Shown here one piece after another: positions 47,683 through 59,626 of a DNA stretch of 64,000 nucleotides (positions are counted from its first letter, which is position 1; each line of letters opens with the position of its first letter). Source of the DNA: Rhynchospora pubera (Eukaryota > Streptophyta > Magnoliopsida > Poales > Cyperaceae); NCBI GenBank assembly GCA_028095005.1, contig CM051460.1, positions 111,449,039 to 111,513,038 on the forward strand, given 5' to 3'. The notes under the pieces were generated by a model, which worked only from the letters and a program-made list of their open reading frames with translations, did no database searches and had not been told where the DNA came from. The translations under genes were made by a program, and so were the position numbers.

Positions 47683-47834
47683 AGCGAAAGCGGGGATGGT
47701 GGACCGCTGGAAAAACCCACCATAACCATTGTATCTAAGGAACCGTCTGGCAGTAATCTATGGAAAACTGCTGACATTTTTAGAAAATTTATTTCTGTTT
47801 TATATGTAATTTTGCAAAATTTTATTTTCAGGAG
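47683..47834 (+). other. Spacer before ORF4 with a splice-acceptor-like end
   Basis: The 152-bp spacer ends in a T-rich tract and TTTTCAG directly followed by GAGATGG, placing a good 3' splice site three bases before the ORF4 start. In rice tungro bacilliform virus ORF4 is made from a spliced RNA; a similar mode here is an inference. Confidence 0.45.
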
Positions 47835-48263
47835 ATGGTGCTTGATCATTTGCGAGATTTAATGAGAATCCATGAAGGAACCTCAACAACTGGGTTTAGA
47901 CCAGGAAGTAGGCAAGCTTTCCAGCAAGCCGAAAGATGGGCAACTTTAGGAGAAGAGACAGACTCACTTCAGGATTATGAAGTGATCACTAGTGATTTAA
48001 TAACAGTTTATCCAAGGTCTTTTCATTGGGAAGGAGCCATGAAGCTTAGACTTAAGGAAATACACGATGAGCAAATACAGAAAATCATGAAAGAGGTTGA
48101 AAAACTCATAACATTGAGCTATCTTCAAAATATTCGGCTTGAACAAAGTGCCTCCAAAGACAACTGGGCTAGCAGTGCACTAGAACCAGTTAATCATAAC
48201 ATTGATGAGCTGTTAAGAATTCACCAAAAGATACAATTGATCCAGCAAGGCCATTACTATTAG
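47835..48263 (+). CDS. Pararetrovirus ORF4-like protein (142 aa), unknown function
   Basis: The ORF begins MVLDHLRDLMRIHEGTSTTG and is intact. It contains amphipathic helical stretches (for example LKEIHDEQIQKIMKEVEKLI, about residues 73-92) and no recognised catalytic motif. Its position after RNase H and before the promoter matches ORF4 of the tungrovirus type, whose product is a suppressor or regulator, but it is much shorter than that protein and I do not see sequence evidence for the same role. Confidence 0.55.
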   Translation: MVLDHLRDLMRIHEGTSTTGFRPGSRQAFQQAERWATLGEETDSLQDYEVITSDLITVYPRSFHWEGAMKLRLKEIHDEQIQKIMKEVEKLITLSYLQNIRLEQSASKDNWASSALEPVNHNIDELLRIHQKIQLIQQGHYY

Positions 48264-48522
48264 TGAGTCCCACCATCATATGGGAATCACATTATTGTAT
48301 TAACTTTCGGTACCACTCAAGGTAGGTCGTGTCATTATTAGCCTACATTATTGGTGCAGAAATCTCTTTTTATTTTGTCGGGCAATTATTGTACTATTGA
48401 TGCCCACTAGTGTGTGTAAGGACAAATTCCACCTGTAAATGCCACTAATTGAGATGGACGATGGGGCCCAAACAGCGTACCCGCACTCAATTATTGAGCA
48501 TCAAAGGAAGAGTCCCTTAGGC

Positions 48523-48614
48523 TATATAAGCAGATGGTGTTTCACTTGGCAGGACACACATCCAACATCAAGTAATCACCCTTCTCTTGTATCATTTGCC
48601 AGATATCAATAAAA
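48523..48614 (+). promoter_or_regulatory. Pararetrovirus TATA box and poly(A) signal
   Basis: TATATAAG at 48,523-48,530 is followed about 80 bp later by AATAAAA (48,608-48,614). This spacing matches the pregenomic RNA promoter and the leaky poly(A) signal in the terminal redundancy of plant pararetroviruses. Transcription would start near 48,555. Confidence 0.7.
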
Positions 48615-48701
48615 TTCCTCAATTTCCTCTCAAAACTTTGGAACCAGTATTCATTAGTAATCAGAAGTTTCAAAGTCGATCCGATCTCAACTATTTCATT
48701 C

Positions 48702-48713
48702 TGGTATCAGAGC
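48702..48713 (+). promoter_or_regulatory. tRNA-Met primer-binding site
   Basis: TGGTATCAGAGC is the complement of the 3' end of plant initiator tRNA-Met and is the standard minus-strand primer site and genome zero point of Caulimoviridae. It lies about 150 bp after the predicted transcription start. Confidence 0.85.
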
Positions 48714-48929
48714 GAGGTTTGTTTTCTTAATATCATGGCTTTCTAATTTTCTAATTATTCTAGGTAAGTTTCAAGGATGAGATTATACCAAACTAATAAG
48801 AAAAATGTTCAAATATGGTCAACTACAAAACACTAATTTAAGGTGGAATTTTTAAGGAACCAAAAGAATCATCCTACCGTACAGTACCTAGGAAAAGAGG
48901 GAAGATCGCGGGTTAACACGATGATGTGA

Positions 48930-50939
48930 CACTACAACAAAAATGATTTTTAGTACCGGCTCATTAGTACCGGTTTTTAAGAAAACCGGTACTAATAATA
49001 AATCATGGCATTTTCGTAATTGTCAGATTTATTATTTAGTACCGGTTTTTTTAAAAAACCGGTACTAAAAATCGTCTTAAAAAAAAAAACGTTTTTAATT
49101 TAGTACCGGTTTTTTATAAAAAACCGGTACTAATTTATTGGTTTTTAGTACCGGTTTTTTATAAAAAACCGGTACTAAACGTTTGAATTTATTTAAAAAA
49201 AACTGTTTAATATTAGTACCGGTTTTTTATAAAAAACCGGTACTAAAAATCAATTAATTAGTACCGGTTTTTTATAAAAAAACCGGTACTAAACGTTTGA
49301 ATTTATAAAAAAAACTGTTTAATATTAGTACCGGTTTTTTATAAAAAACCGGTACTAAAAATCAATTAATTAGTACCGGTTTTTTATAAAAAACCGGTAC
49401 TAAACGTTTGAATTTATTAAAAAAAACTGTTTAATATTAGTACCGGTTTTTTATAAAAAACCGGTACTAAAAATCAATTAATTAGTACCGGTTTTTTATA
49501 AAAAAACCGGTACTAAAGATCTAACTGTTTTTTTAAATGTTTAGTACCGGTTTTTTATAAAAAACCGGTACTAATTAGAGACACAAGAATAAGAGGATAT
49601 ATATATTAGGTTCCCTAACAATCTAAGCCGTCTCTCCTCTTTTCTCCAGTCTATCTACCTAGCTAATATAAGTTTCAAATTCCTAACAAGTCCTAATCTT
49701 TAAATGGTGTATCCTGTTTATTTTTGTGTAGGAAAGGAAGGAGACAGGTAGCCACCACAGGTACAAACAACATCGTTTTCAAATTCATTCATTTATTTTG
49801 TTTATTTTTGTTTTATCTAGCAAAGGTGGTTGCAATCTCATCATCCATAACATTGATCTATTTTATGCATAAAAAACATGAGAGGTTCATGTAAACAATG
49901 ATGGATATTAAAGTTAATGTTGATGAGGACACCTTGTTTGATCTCATGCAGGCTGCAAATTAATTAACTATCTCAACATAAGGGGACTATTGGATTTGGG
50001 TTGCCGCACCGTGACAGTGGCAGATATGATGAAACAGAAGTCGGTTGAAGAAATACAGGAGACATTTACTCGAAGGATGACTACTCGGAGGCTTGGGCTT
50101 TTGAGAATATCTAATCTTACTGTTAATTTGATTATTGTATAGGGCAAAAATTAGGGATTAAACTTTTGTGTATTCAGTCGATTTGTTTGCGTTAATGAGC
50201 CATCGCCCTAATGTGGTATATAAGTTGATAGATATTTTTTAGGCACTCCGAACAAATGAGTGCATGGTTTAGTCATTAATTCAACTTTCAGGGTTTTTAT
50301 TAAATGAATTTGTTTTCTGTTTTTATTAAATAAATAAATAAGAAAAAAGAAAAAAGTTAAATACAAGTGATGTTTGGCTATTTTTTAGAGGAGAGAGATA
50401 GAGAGATTTGAAGTAAAAGAATACTTATGGATGTTTGGATTTCAAAAATAGAGCATGTTAGATTAATTAAAGATTTTTCGATTTACTTTTTTTAAATTAG
50501 TACCGGTTTTTTATAAAAAACCGGTACTAAAAATAATAAAATTTATTTTTATTTAAATTAGTACCGGTTTTTTATAAAAAACCGGTACTAAAAATAATAA
50601 AATTTATTTTTATTTAAATTAGTACCGGTTTTTTATAAAAAACCGGTACTAAATGAATTAAAATTTTCGGTTTTTTCTTAAATTAATTAAATGATTTTTC
50701 GGTTTATTTTTTTTTAAATTAGTACCGGTTTTTTATAAAAAACCGGTACTAAATGTATTATTTTTAGTACCGGTTTTTTATAAAAAACCGGTACTAATAT
50801 GGTTTATTTCATGATTTACTACCGGCTCATTAGTACCGGTTTTTTATTGCTTTTAGTACCCCCTATTATTAGTACCGCTGCAAAACCGGTACTAATAATA
50901 CAAAAAAAACCGGTACTAATGTTTATTAATGGCGTAGTG
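48930..50939. mobile_element. Non-autonomous CACTA element, 2,010 bp, TSD TGA
   Basis: It starts CACTACAACAAAAATG and ends TTAATGGCGTAGTG, flanked by TGA on both sides (48927-48929 and 50940-50942). About 14 near-perfect hairpins of the form TTAGTACCGGTTTTTTATAA with AACCGGTACTAA fill 48,955-49,575 and 50,490-50,930. The middle (49,576-50,489) is unrelated and has no long open frame. It lies within the Mutator-like element, at or near the end of the pararetrovirus sequence, and is therefore one of the youngest insertions in the stack. Confidence 0.9.
49576..50489. other. Non-repetitive core of the 2-kb CACTA element
   Basis: The core contains a leader-like segment with a possible intron (GTGTAGGAAAGG) and a fragment near 49,986-50,115 (ATTGGATTTGGGTTGCCGCA...) that may be decayed coding sequence. 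I do not recognise it. It may be captured or leftover internal CACTA sequence. Confidence 0.35.
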
Positions 50940-51563
50940 TGAGGTTATAACTAAAGTATACCAACCTAAAATTAGTAGAACAAAAGAAGAATAATTAATA
51001 ATCTGGGTGCATAAATTGGATACATATAGCAGAAAATTCTATCTAAAGTTACAAAAACACAAAGGTGACCATAGTTTTGGGTGACAAAATCACAAACTTG
51101 AAAAATCAAGTGGCAATTCCATAATTTTACCAGTTTTGGGTGGCACAAATTGGATGGCACAAATAAAATTGTCCCTTTACAATAACATATATTGAAGAGT
51201 GCGCAGTTAGTGAAGAGAGAGAGATCGCAAAACCCAATGTCTCGATATTTGTGATATAATAAATTGAGAGTACGCGCAATTAATATGACATGTTTAATTG
51301 TTTCTGAACGGGTTACATTCTGTAACTCGAAGTTCGGACTCTTGACTTTACCCAAGTAATTTTGACCCTACTATGCACGTGATCACTTCAAGTCCATGTA
51401 GGCAGCGAAGAAGTTTCCAAAATATGATAAGAAGTTAAGAACCAAACCAAAGCAGCCTCCAATTATGTCCAAGGCTCTGATTCAATCAAATTATAATCTT
51501 AGTTTTTAACAGGATTTTCGTGCCATGAATTTTGTTCCTCGTAGAAGTTCTACTCAGGCGTGC

Positions 51564-51571
51564 CATATATA
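51564..51571 (+). promoter_or_regulatory. Putative TATA box of ABCC gene
   Basis: CATATATA lies 63-70 bp upstream of the predicted start codon at 51,634. No other promoter element was judged clear. Confidence 0.45.
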
Positions 51572-53977
51572 GCACTATTTCAGTGAAACACTTGAGCGAG
51601 AGCTTGTTATAGGAGAGTTGGAACCGGGTCACCATGGATTCTCTAGGTACTACTTAAGAGTACTTGCTTTTCTTTTTTCTTCACAACACATATTCAGAAA
51701 AGAGAAGCATTGCCATGGTTGATTTTTCCGTCAAATTTTTGTTCATTCTATAATTACTTATTTATTTATTTCAAATCATAGGTTTGGTATCTCAACTTTG
51801 TAGAGGAGAATTTATAATTGCCTCTCCAAGCATTCAAATGAGTTTGATAGATATCCTCAATGCATTTTTCTTTGTGGCGTATTTATTAAGTCTACTAGTA
51901 TCTCTTTCCAAAGAGAACAGTGCAAACCAAAGAAAGCACAGGAACTGGTTCTTTATTTCAGTTTCACTCTGTTGCGCTGCAACTGGAGTAGGATATGTTG
52001 TATCAGCTCTATTTAGTCAATTCAGAGGGAAGGAACAACAATTTGAGTTAACTACTTGGTTTTCCAGGGGAGTAAATTGGATTCTTTTGGCAGTTTCTTT
52101 GAATTTCCAAAGAAACAAATGGACAAAAACCATTTCGATATGTTGGTGGATATCTTTTTAACTGCTTATTTCAGCACACAATGTGGAAGTTCTAGTTGCT
52201 CATCACAAACTAGAAATATTTGAGTTACTTTCATGGCCTATAAATTTTGTCCTTCTCCTTTGCTCTCTAACGCTATTGTTTCACAAAAATACCAATTTCC
52301 ATGAATTTCCATTAGCCAATACCACAACGGAACCCCTTTTAGAAGAAACCTTTCAGAGAAAGTCAAATCTGTACCAAGCAGGGATACTTAGCAGGTTGAC
52401 GTTTTCATGGCTTAACTGTTTGCTTAAACTTGGTAGAACGAAACCATTAAACCTTGATGATATCCCTGCAATAGAATCAGATGATACATCACTACAAGCA
52501 TCTCAAAAATTTCTAGCTATTTGGAGGACCTATGAGCAAGACAAATCAAAGGGTAGCACCAAAACCCTCATAATCATAGCATTGTTCAAATGCTACAAAT
52601 GGGACCTCATACTTACTGCATTTTATGCCCTTGCAAAAACTATATCGCTTGCCGCATCTCCTCTTCTCCTTTTTGCATTTATTCACTATTCCAACTTAGA
52701 AGAGAGAAGTACTCAAAGTGGCATTTCACTTGTGTTTCGTTTGATCATTATGAAATTTGTAGAGTCACTATCACAAAGGCATTGGTATTTTGAATCAAGG
52801 CGATGTGGTATGAGAATGAGGTCTGCTCTAATTGCATGCATATTTCAAAAGCAACTGAAAATTTCAAACAGTGGTAGACAAAAGCATACAACTGGAGAAA
52901 TTGTGAACTATATAGGGGTTGATGCATATAGACTAGGAGATTTTCCTTGGTGGTTCCACATGGCCTGGAGTACGCCACTTCAACTTCTCCTTTCTGTAAT
53001 AATTCTCTTTTGGTCCCTTGGAATTGGCGCTATTCCTGGTCTGGTACCTCTTGTCATATTTGGTGTTCTAAATCTACCATTTGCTAATATATTGCAAAAA
53101 TACCAGTCCAAATTCATGGTGGCACAAGATGAGAGACTGAGAGCTACTTCTGAGGCCTTGAATAACATGAAGATTATAAAGTTGCAATCATGGGAGGAGA
53201 GGTTTCAAAGAATTATTGGTTCTTTAAGAGACATTGAATTTAAATGGCTAGGTGAGACCCAACTAAAAAAGGCATACAGTACAGCCTTGTACTGGATGTC
53301 CCCGACTATTGTGTCGGCAGTGATGTTTGCTGGAGCTGCAATTACAGGAAGTGCTCCATTGAATGCAAGTACCATCTTCACAGTGCTCGGAACCTTGAGT
53401 ATCATGGCTGAACCAGTATGGTATTTACCAGAAATCCTCACAAAGATGATTCAGGTCAAGATTTCTTTGGATCGAATTCAGGTATTTTTATCGGAAGATG
53501 AGATTAGAGAAGAGGATGTGAAGAGAGAATTCCAGAAAGATTTGGGTTGGGATGTGAAAGTACAGGGTGGGGAGTTCAGTTGGGACCCAATCTGTGGACC
53601 TTTAACACTGAGGTATGTTAGTTTGGAAGTAAAAGGTGGGGAGAAGTTGGCAATTTGCGGGCCTGTTGGTGCTGGTAAATCTTCTCTGTTATATGCTTTG
53701 CTTGGAGAGATACCAAAAATTAACGGTTCAGTAAGTTCATTTCATTTCAATTTAGCTATATTGAATTGGTTTTTAAAAATGCTCTTATAAGTAATGCAAA
53801 ACGAAACGGTATATCATACCAGTACTAGGTAATGCCACTAATGGTAGCCAGTGCTGCAACAGGCTACCAACATCCAACTTAACCATATCATCCGAAGTAC
53901 ATTGTTAGGTCAATCATACTAAACATTCTTATTGATTCAAAAATTTTTACATGCTCTCTTAAAGGTTTAATATGGTC

Positions 53978-54138
53978 GGAGAACCAACTCTTAGTCTAGT
54001 GGTAAAGAGGAATACACCTTGACTCTTTGAGTGAAAGGTCGCAGATTCGAAACCCGGCTGGGGGTCTTTCATAGACATTTAATTTAAAAATAAGTTGGGT
54101 GGCTTAGACCTCCAATTTATCATCAAAAAAAAAAAAAA
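53978..54138 (+). mobile_element. tRNA-derived SINE in ABCC intron 2
   Basis: Box A (TTAGTCTAGTGG) and box B (AGATTCGAAACC) promoter motifs are spaced as in tRNA-derived SINEs. They are followed by an AT-rich body (TTAATTTAAAAATAAGTTGG) and a run of 14 As. Flanking duplications are GTTTAATATGGTC (53965-53977) and GTTCAATATGGTC (54139-54151), 12 of 13 identical. Diverged relatives are suspected near 23,420 and 27,545. Confidence 0.85.
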
Positions 54139-54608
54139 GTTCAATATGGTCATGTTGTACTCAAGTGTGTTAATTTTGTGGATGTCCTACTTGACAAACA
54201 GTGCCTTGTCTTTACAAATCATGTTCATTTTTCCAAGAAATATAGTTAATTTAAATATTGAGACTTTATTCATATCCTTGGAAATAGGTCGAGGTGTATG
54301 GCTCAGTCGCTTATGTTTCACAGACCGCATGGATACAAAGAGGTACTATACGTGAAAACATTATTTTTGGGAAGCCTTTCGATGAGGGGAGGTACGAAAA
54401 GGCGGTGAAGGCATGTGCTTTGGATAAGGACATAGAGAATTTTGAAAACGGCGATGCAACTGAGATAGGCCAAAGAGGGCTGAACATGAGCGGTGGTCAG
54501 AAACAGAGGATACAACTCGCACGAGCCGTGTACAATGATGCTGATGTTTATCTTTTAGATGATCCTTTTAGTGCAGTTGATGCTCACACAGCTGCAACTC
54601 TCTTCTAT

Positions 54609-55225
54609 GTAAGTTCATTAAAAATCGAATTTTTGGTACCACATTTTTCAATTGGGATACCTTTTATGCTAATGAAATTGAATGATTTTGAAGGGCATTG
54701 GGTTCCTACCTGTTGAGATTAGAGAGGAGAGAGAGGTGGTACCGATGTGGTACGGAGAGAGATCAAAGAGAGAGGGGTGAGTTTTCTGTTTCGCACGCAA
54801 GGGGTTACGCACACAGCAACCAGAGGAGAAAAATGACTTTTGGTGGGCAGCGAAAAATTGCATACCCGATTTTCTCATTCTTTGTTTTTATTAAATCAAA
54901 GTTAATTTACACAATCAACCCTATAAAATTAAATTATTACAAGGGTATAAAAGAAAGAGAAACATAGGCTACAATGAGGAGGGACCCAACACTACCTTAG
55001 GTCTGGAAACACTAGATTCGCTTTGGTCATAGCATAGTAAATTCATCATAACTAAAGACAAATCATAGGCTATGCTGTGGTGTGAGCAATTATTTTTCGA
55101 TGGTTATTTCTCATAACGTCCAAAATGGGCAAACTTTGATGGAAATATGACCAGTACGAATTAGCTGATATTGCAATTCTATGCTATTGCTTGTGATAAC
55201 TGAAAAGGGCTCCGACATAATACAG
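54609..55225. other. ABCC intron 3
   Basis: 617 bp with a good donor (GTAAGTT) and acceptor (TACAG). A purine-rich block (about 54,720-54,775) and AT-rich DNA are present. No inserted element with clear ends is seen. Confidence 0.6.
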
Positions 55226-57478
55226 GATTGTGTGATGGGTGCTCTTGGAAAGAAGACTGTCATTCTTGTTACGCATCAAGTAGAGTTTTTGGCAGAAGTA
55301 GATACCATATTGGTAAGTACTAATAATATTTCATCTGATAAAAAAAAATGTTTCCCTTGTTACAACTTGGATCTGCAATTCTGCATTAGGTCCTCAAATT
55401 TTTGCAAGTCCAATTATGTTGTAGTTCCCAGAAAAGTTTTTCCTAATTCCATATATAGTCATGTAGAACGTGGATCAATAGTGTTTCCAACAAAAATATG
55501 GATATACCATATATATTTTAGTAAAAAAAATTGTATGAAAAAAAGTTGTACATTTTAAATCCTTAGGATTAAAACAGAGTAGCTTACTGTTGATAATCTA
55601 ATAGAATTTTTAGAAGCCATAATGTATCTATGTTTTATTACTTGCTGTTGCATATTAAATTAATAAGTTAATGAACTTTTTCCACAGGTTATGGAACATG
55701 GCCGAATAACACAACAAGGAACCTACAACGAACTCCTTAAAGATGGCACGCCGCTTGAAAAGCTCATGAATGCGCACCATTCATCGATCACAGTTTTGGA
55801 AGGTAGCAACCTAGCCAACATTGCCAATGGAATACAAGAACTTGATACCCATGTTGAGTGCAAACATCAGCCTTCTACAGAACAACACACCGAAGAAGAT
55901 ATATCCCTAGCAATGAAAGCCACAAAAGTTGCAACGACAAAACTCACGGAAGAAGAAGAAGAGAAGGAGATTGGTGACCTTGGTTGGAAGCCCTACAAAG
56001 ACTACTTATCAGTCTCGACCGGAAACTATCTTTTAGTGTTTTTAATTTCAGCACAAGTTTTGTTTGTGGCTATGCAAAGCATGTCCACATATTGGCTTGC
56101 AATCGTGGTCCAATTGAGTCACATTAGAAGTGAAGTTCTTGTTGGAGTTTACGCAGCGCTCTCTACAGTTAGTTGTGTGTTTGCACATTTCAGGAGTTAT
56201 TGTGCCGCACGGCTCGGATTGAAGGCATCAAAGGCTTTCTTTGAGGGGTTTATGGACTCTGTTTTCAAAGCTCCAATGGTGTTCTTTGATTCAACTCCTA
56301 TTGGCAGGATCTTAACAAGGGTATGTTTCTTCATATTCTGTTTTCAATGGTGCTTGTGCTTGATCAAAATTGGATGAGATTTTGTTGGTAATATTGGTAC
56401 GAATTTTAACTGTATTATCATGGAACTGAAAACTGATTTTGAATATTTGTATGTTCAGGCATCTACAGATTTGGGTATATTGGATTTTGACATACCATAT
56501 TCCACATCTTATGTTGTCGCCGGTTCTATCGAGGTAGCTGTGGTTATCATTATCATGTCTACTGTAACTTGGCAAGTTTTGATAGTTGCGATTCCAGTTA
56601 TAATCGTTTTGATATACATCCAGGTCACTTCCCAATTTTATTTAATTTATATGCAAGTACGTTTTCTGATAACCAATGTTGATACATTGAGTTGATTACT
56701 AACAAAAACAATCACATTACTACTTTAAAGAGGTACTACGTGGCATCAGCAAGAGAGCTGGTACGAATCAACGGAACAACCAAAGCACCAGTAATGAACT
56801 ATGCATCAGAATCGATGCTTGGGGTTGTAACCATCCGCGCTTTTGCAGCCACTGAGATGTTTGTCAGAAAAAGTCTCAAGTTGATCGATCAAGATGCATC
56901 TCTCTTTTTCTACACCATAGCCTCTCTTGAGTGGGTTCTACTCAGAGTAGAGGTGCTCCAAAACATCACCATAATTACCTCAGCTTTATTTCTGACTTTT
57001 CTTCCTTATGGCGTCATTGCACCAGGTACTAAGAAGCATGATTTTAGCATCCTATAAGAGTTGAAAAATGCTTTCTTGCAAGATATATAACTAATATTTT
57101 AACTCTTACAGAGTTCCCACTCTGGTTCATCCAAGAGTTGTGTGGGTTGCAACTGTAATTTAAATGTTAAGGAAATCCAACCCATCATAATCCTTATGTC
57201 AAGGCTTGCTGTACATCTGAATGTTATCTGTTGAATATGACATGAATTGTTGATTTGATGTAGGGTTTATGGGGCTGTGCCTCTCATATTCATTAAATCT
57301 ATCATCAACACAAGTGTTTCTGACAAGGTACTACTCAAGTTTGGAGAACTATATGATCTCTGTGGAGAGAATCAAACAGTACATGCATATCCCACCAGAA
57401 CCTCCTGCTGTGATTCAAGCAAGTAGGCCTTCTCCCTCTTGGCCATCTCAAGGAAACATAGAATTTCAAAATCTGATG

Positions 57479-58028
57479 GTAATTAATGATAACTTCACTG
57501 AACTCTGCTTTTTTTTTTTCATTTTGTACTTTTCACGTTTCATAATTAATTTGAAAAATCCATGTCAACAATTTCATTAAGATAGGGGGCTGCATTGGTG
57601 CCATAGATAGCTTATACCAGTGTCACCCTTCCTACTTGGTACACACCGTACTTATTTTAAAAGAAAAAAAATATATCTGCCATTTAGTCGGTATTCGCAC
57701 ATATTAATGAAAGTTATATTGGATCTTTGATCTTTCCCGTGTATAGAATAAAACCAACTTAAATATCAGTGGGATATAGAACATTATTCTTGGTTCTAGT
57801 GGTGGCTTATAAACATTTCTTGACATTTCTAGTGCATAGTCGAGTTTTATTAGCTTTTATAGACTGCATGAAAGGTTGGTCTCATTTTCGAAGGAAGGTG
57901 TAACATTGGTCAAGTTAATTACTAGCTAGAGCATCCCGCAACATCTCAGAGCACATAAAGAGACAAACCAGACAGTAAATATGCTATGTCTTACAAATTA
58001 ATTATTGAGGTATTCATCAAATGACCAG
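57479..58028. other. ABCC intron 8
   Basis: 550 bp, GT-AG, AT-rich with T runs. Nothing else is recognised. Confidence 0.6.
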
Positions 58029-58334
58029 GTCAAGTACCGACCGAATTCTCCTCTTGTGCTGAAAGGGATTACTTGCACCTTCAGAGCAGGAGACAAGATC
58101 GGGATTGTGGGACGGACTGGCAGCGGCAAGTCTACACTGATTAGTTCTTTGTTTCGTCTTGTGGATCCTGTGGGAGGAAGAATTTTGATAGATAACCTTG
58201 ATATATGCTCGATTGGATTGAAAGATTTGAGAGGTAAGTTGAGTATAATCCCCCAAGAGCCTACCCTTTTCAGAGGCACAGTTCGGACCAACTTGGACCC
58301 GCTTGGTTCGCACCCTGATCAAGAGATTTGGGAG

Positions 58335-58810
58335 GTTGGTTACAGTATTATCGTGAATCATTTAGCAAATTAATATTACACGATTGTATTTACAAGAAGT
58401 AATCCAATGTCCACTTGTATAGGTACTGGTTGTATAGAAATAAAACCTGGTCTATTGTGGTCTTTGAGTTTCTTAGGTCTTCTGAAACTGTTTTGTTTAG
58501 TGAATTTGCCATTGGCCTATCACCAGCAGGCCTTCAAAACCAAAAAAAACATAACAAAAATAACAAAACCAAGAAAAAGATATGGTCTAGGTGCAGTGCT
58601 GGTACTAATACAGAGTGGAAATTGAACCTAAAATGGAAAAATATAATGAATGCTCAATTTAAAAATAAAAGATGAGGCAAAATTGACAAAACAAAAGACA
58701 ATAAAGTAAACTTATTTAAACTTTTCACTAACATGGATGTAATCATGTAACTATTATAGCGGGTTAATGTCTTTTCTGAATTGATTATGGAAATTATTTC
58801 ACAATTTCAG
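58335..58810. other. ABCC intron 9
   Basis: 476 bp with a non-consensus donor (GTTGGT) after the Glu codon of QEIWE and acceptor TTTCAG. It contains an A-rich segment near 58,545-58,580. No gene is present. Confidence 0.55.
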
Positions 58811-59626
58811 GTTTTGGAGAAATGCCAACTAAAGAGCACCATTAGTTCCCTACCTACACTTCTTGATTCACCTGGTATTTGTTTTTGTAAAGAAGTTCGC
58901 TTACAAATATCTAATTGCCAAAGTTGACTATGAACCGTACATACCACTGTTTCAGCTAAGGAATTACATTCAGATAATCCATAATTTCTAACCCATCCTA
59001 AGGAATTGCAAATATATAATTGCCAAAGTTGTTTTATATGGTAATGGCAGTGAGTGATGATGGCGAGAACTGGAGTGCGGGCCAGCGGCAGCTGTTCTGT
59101 CTAGGTCGGGTCCTCTTAAGGAAGAATAAAATCTTGGTCTTGGACGAGGCCACCGCCTCGATCGACTCTGCCACAGATGCTGTACTACAGCAAGTAATCA
59201 AGTCCGAATTCAGAAGCTGTACCGTCGTCACCATTGCTCACCGGGTCCCGACTGTCACTGACAGCGACATGGTGTTGGTTCTCTCGTATGGTATGTTTCA
59301 TTTGGATATTATAGTGCATTTTAAATTTGTTGTGGATTTGTGCCTGGCACTAGTAATGTGTGTAGTTAATCTGTAGGAAATAAGGAATTATTGAGAATTC
59401 ATGCTTTTGTGTGGTCATCTGGAAAAATAAAAAATCCAATACCATTCTTGCATGCCGTCATTGGACATACTACACCATATTAGCCGGACTAGTGACTACT
59501 TAAAAATTTTTGGATTGAATTTATTATTGTTTATGACTTGTGAGGTAAGCGCCTGCGTTGAAGTTCGTTACCAGAAGTATAAGAACAGAGAGCAATGTTT
59601 CGGTCTCATATTTGGTGTTAGAGTTA

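Larger units (their letters stand above)
41876..48929 (+). mobile_element. Endogenous badnavirus/tungrovirus-like pararetrovirus (decayed)
   Basis: A linear copy of a Caulimoviridae genome lies in the order ORF2, polyprotein ORF3, ORF4, then the intergenic promoter/leader with the tRNA-Met primer site. ORF1 was not found, and only a few hundred bases of leader follow the primer site. Features that place it near badnaviruses and the tungrovirus group are the ATGA overlap of ORF2 and ORF3, the fused polyprotein, and two cysteine arrays that fit the badnavirus spacing. Several stops and frameshifts interrupt the polyprotein, so it is an old integrated copy. The left border is at or just before 41,876. 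The right border is unclear and may lie beyond the CACTA insertion at 48,930. Confidence 0.85.
41580..51175. mobile_element. Mutator-like element enclosing a pararetrovirus and a CACTA element
   Basis: The left end reads GGGAAAATTGTCTTTTTGCC. The reverse complement of the right end reads GGGACAATTTTATTTGTGCC, and about 19 of the first 25 bases match. Both sides are flanked by the exact 9-bp repeat TTTACAATA (41571-41579 and 51176-51184), the duplication length of Mutator elements. The MULE's own sequence appears limited to about 41,580-41,875 and the last 100-230 bp. Both ends carry repeated (T)GGCA.(C)CCA phrases. Everything else is the endogenous pararetrovirus and the CACTA element at 48,930. 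No MULE transposase gene is present. Confidence 0.85.

Noticed and set aside
54698..54967. ORF inside ABCC intron 3
   Set aside because: It lies between well-supported splice sites, is R/E-rich from a GAGAGA tract, and matches no exon of the family.
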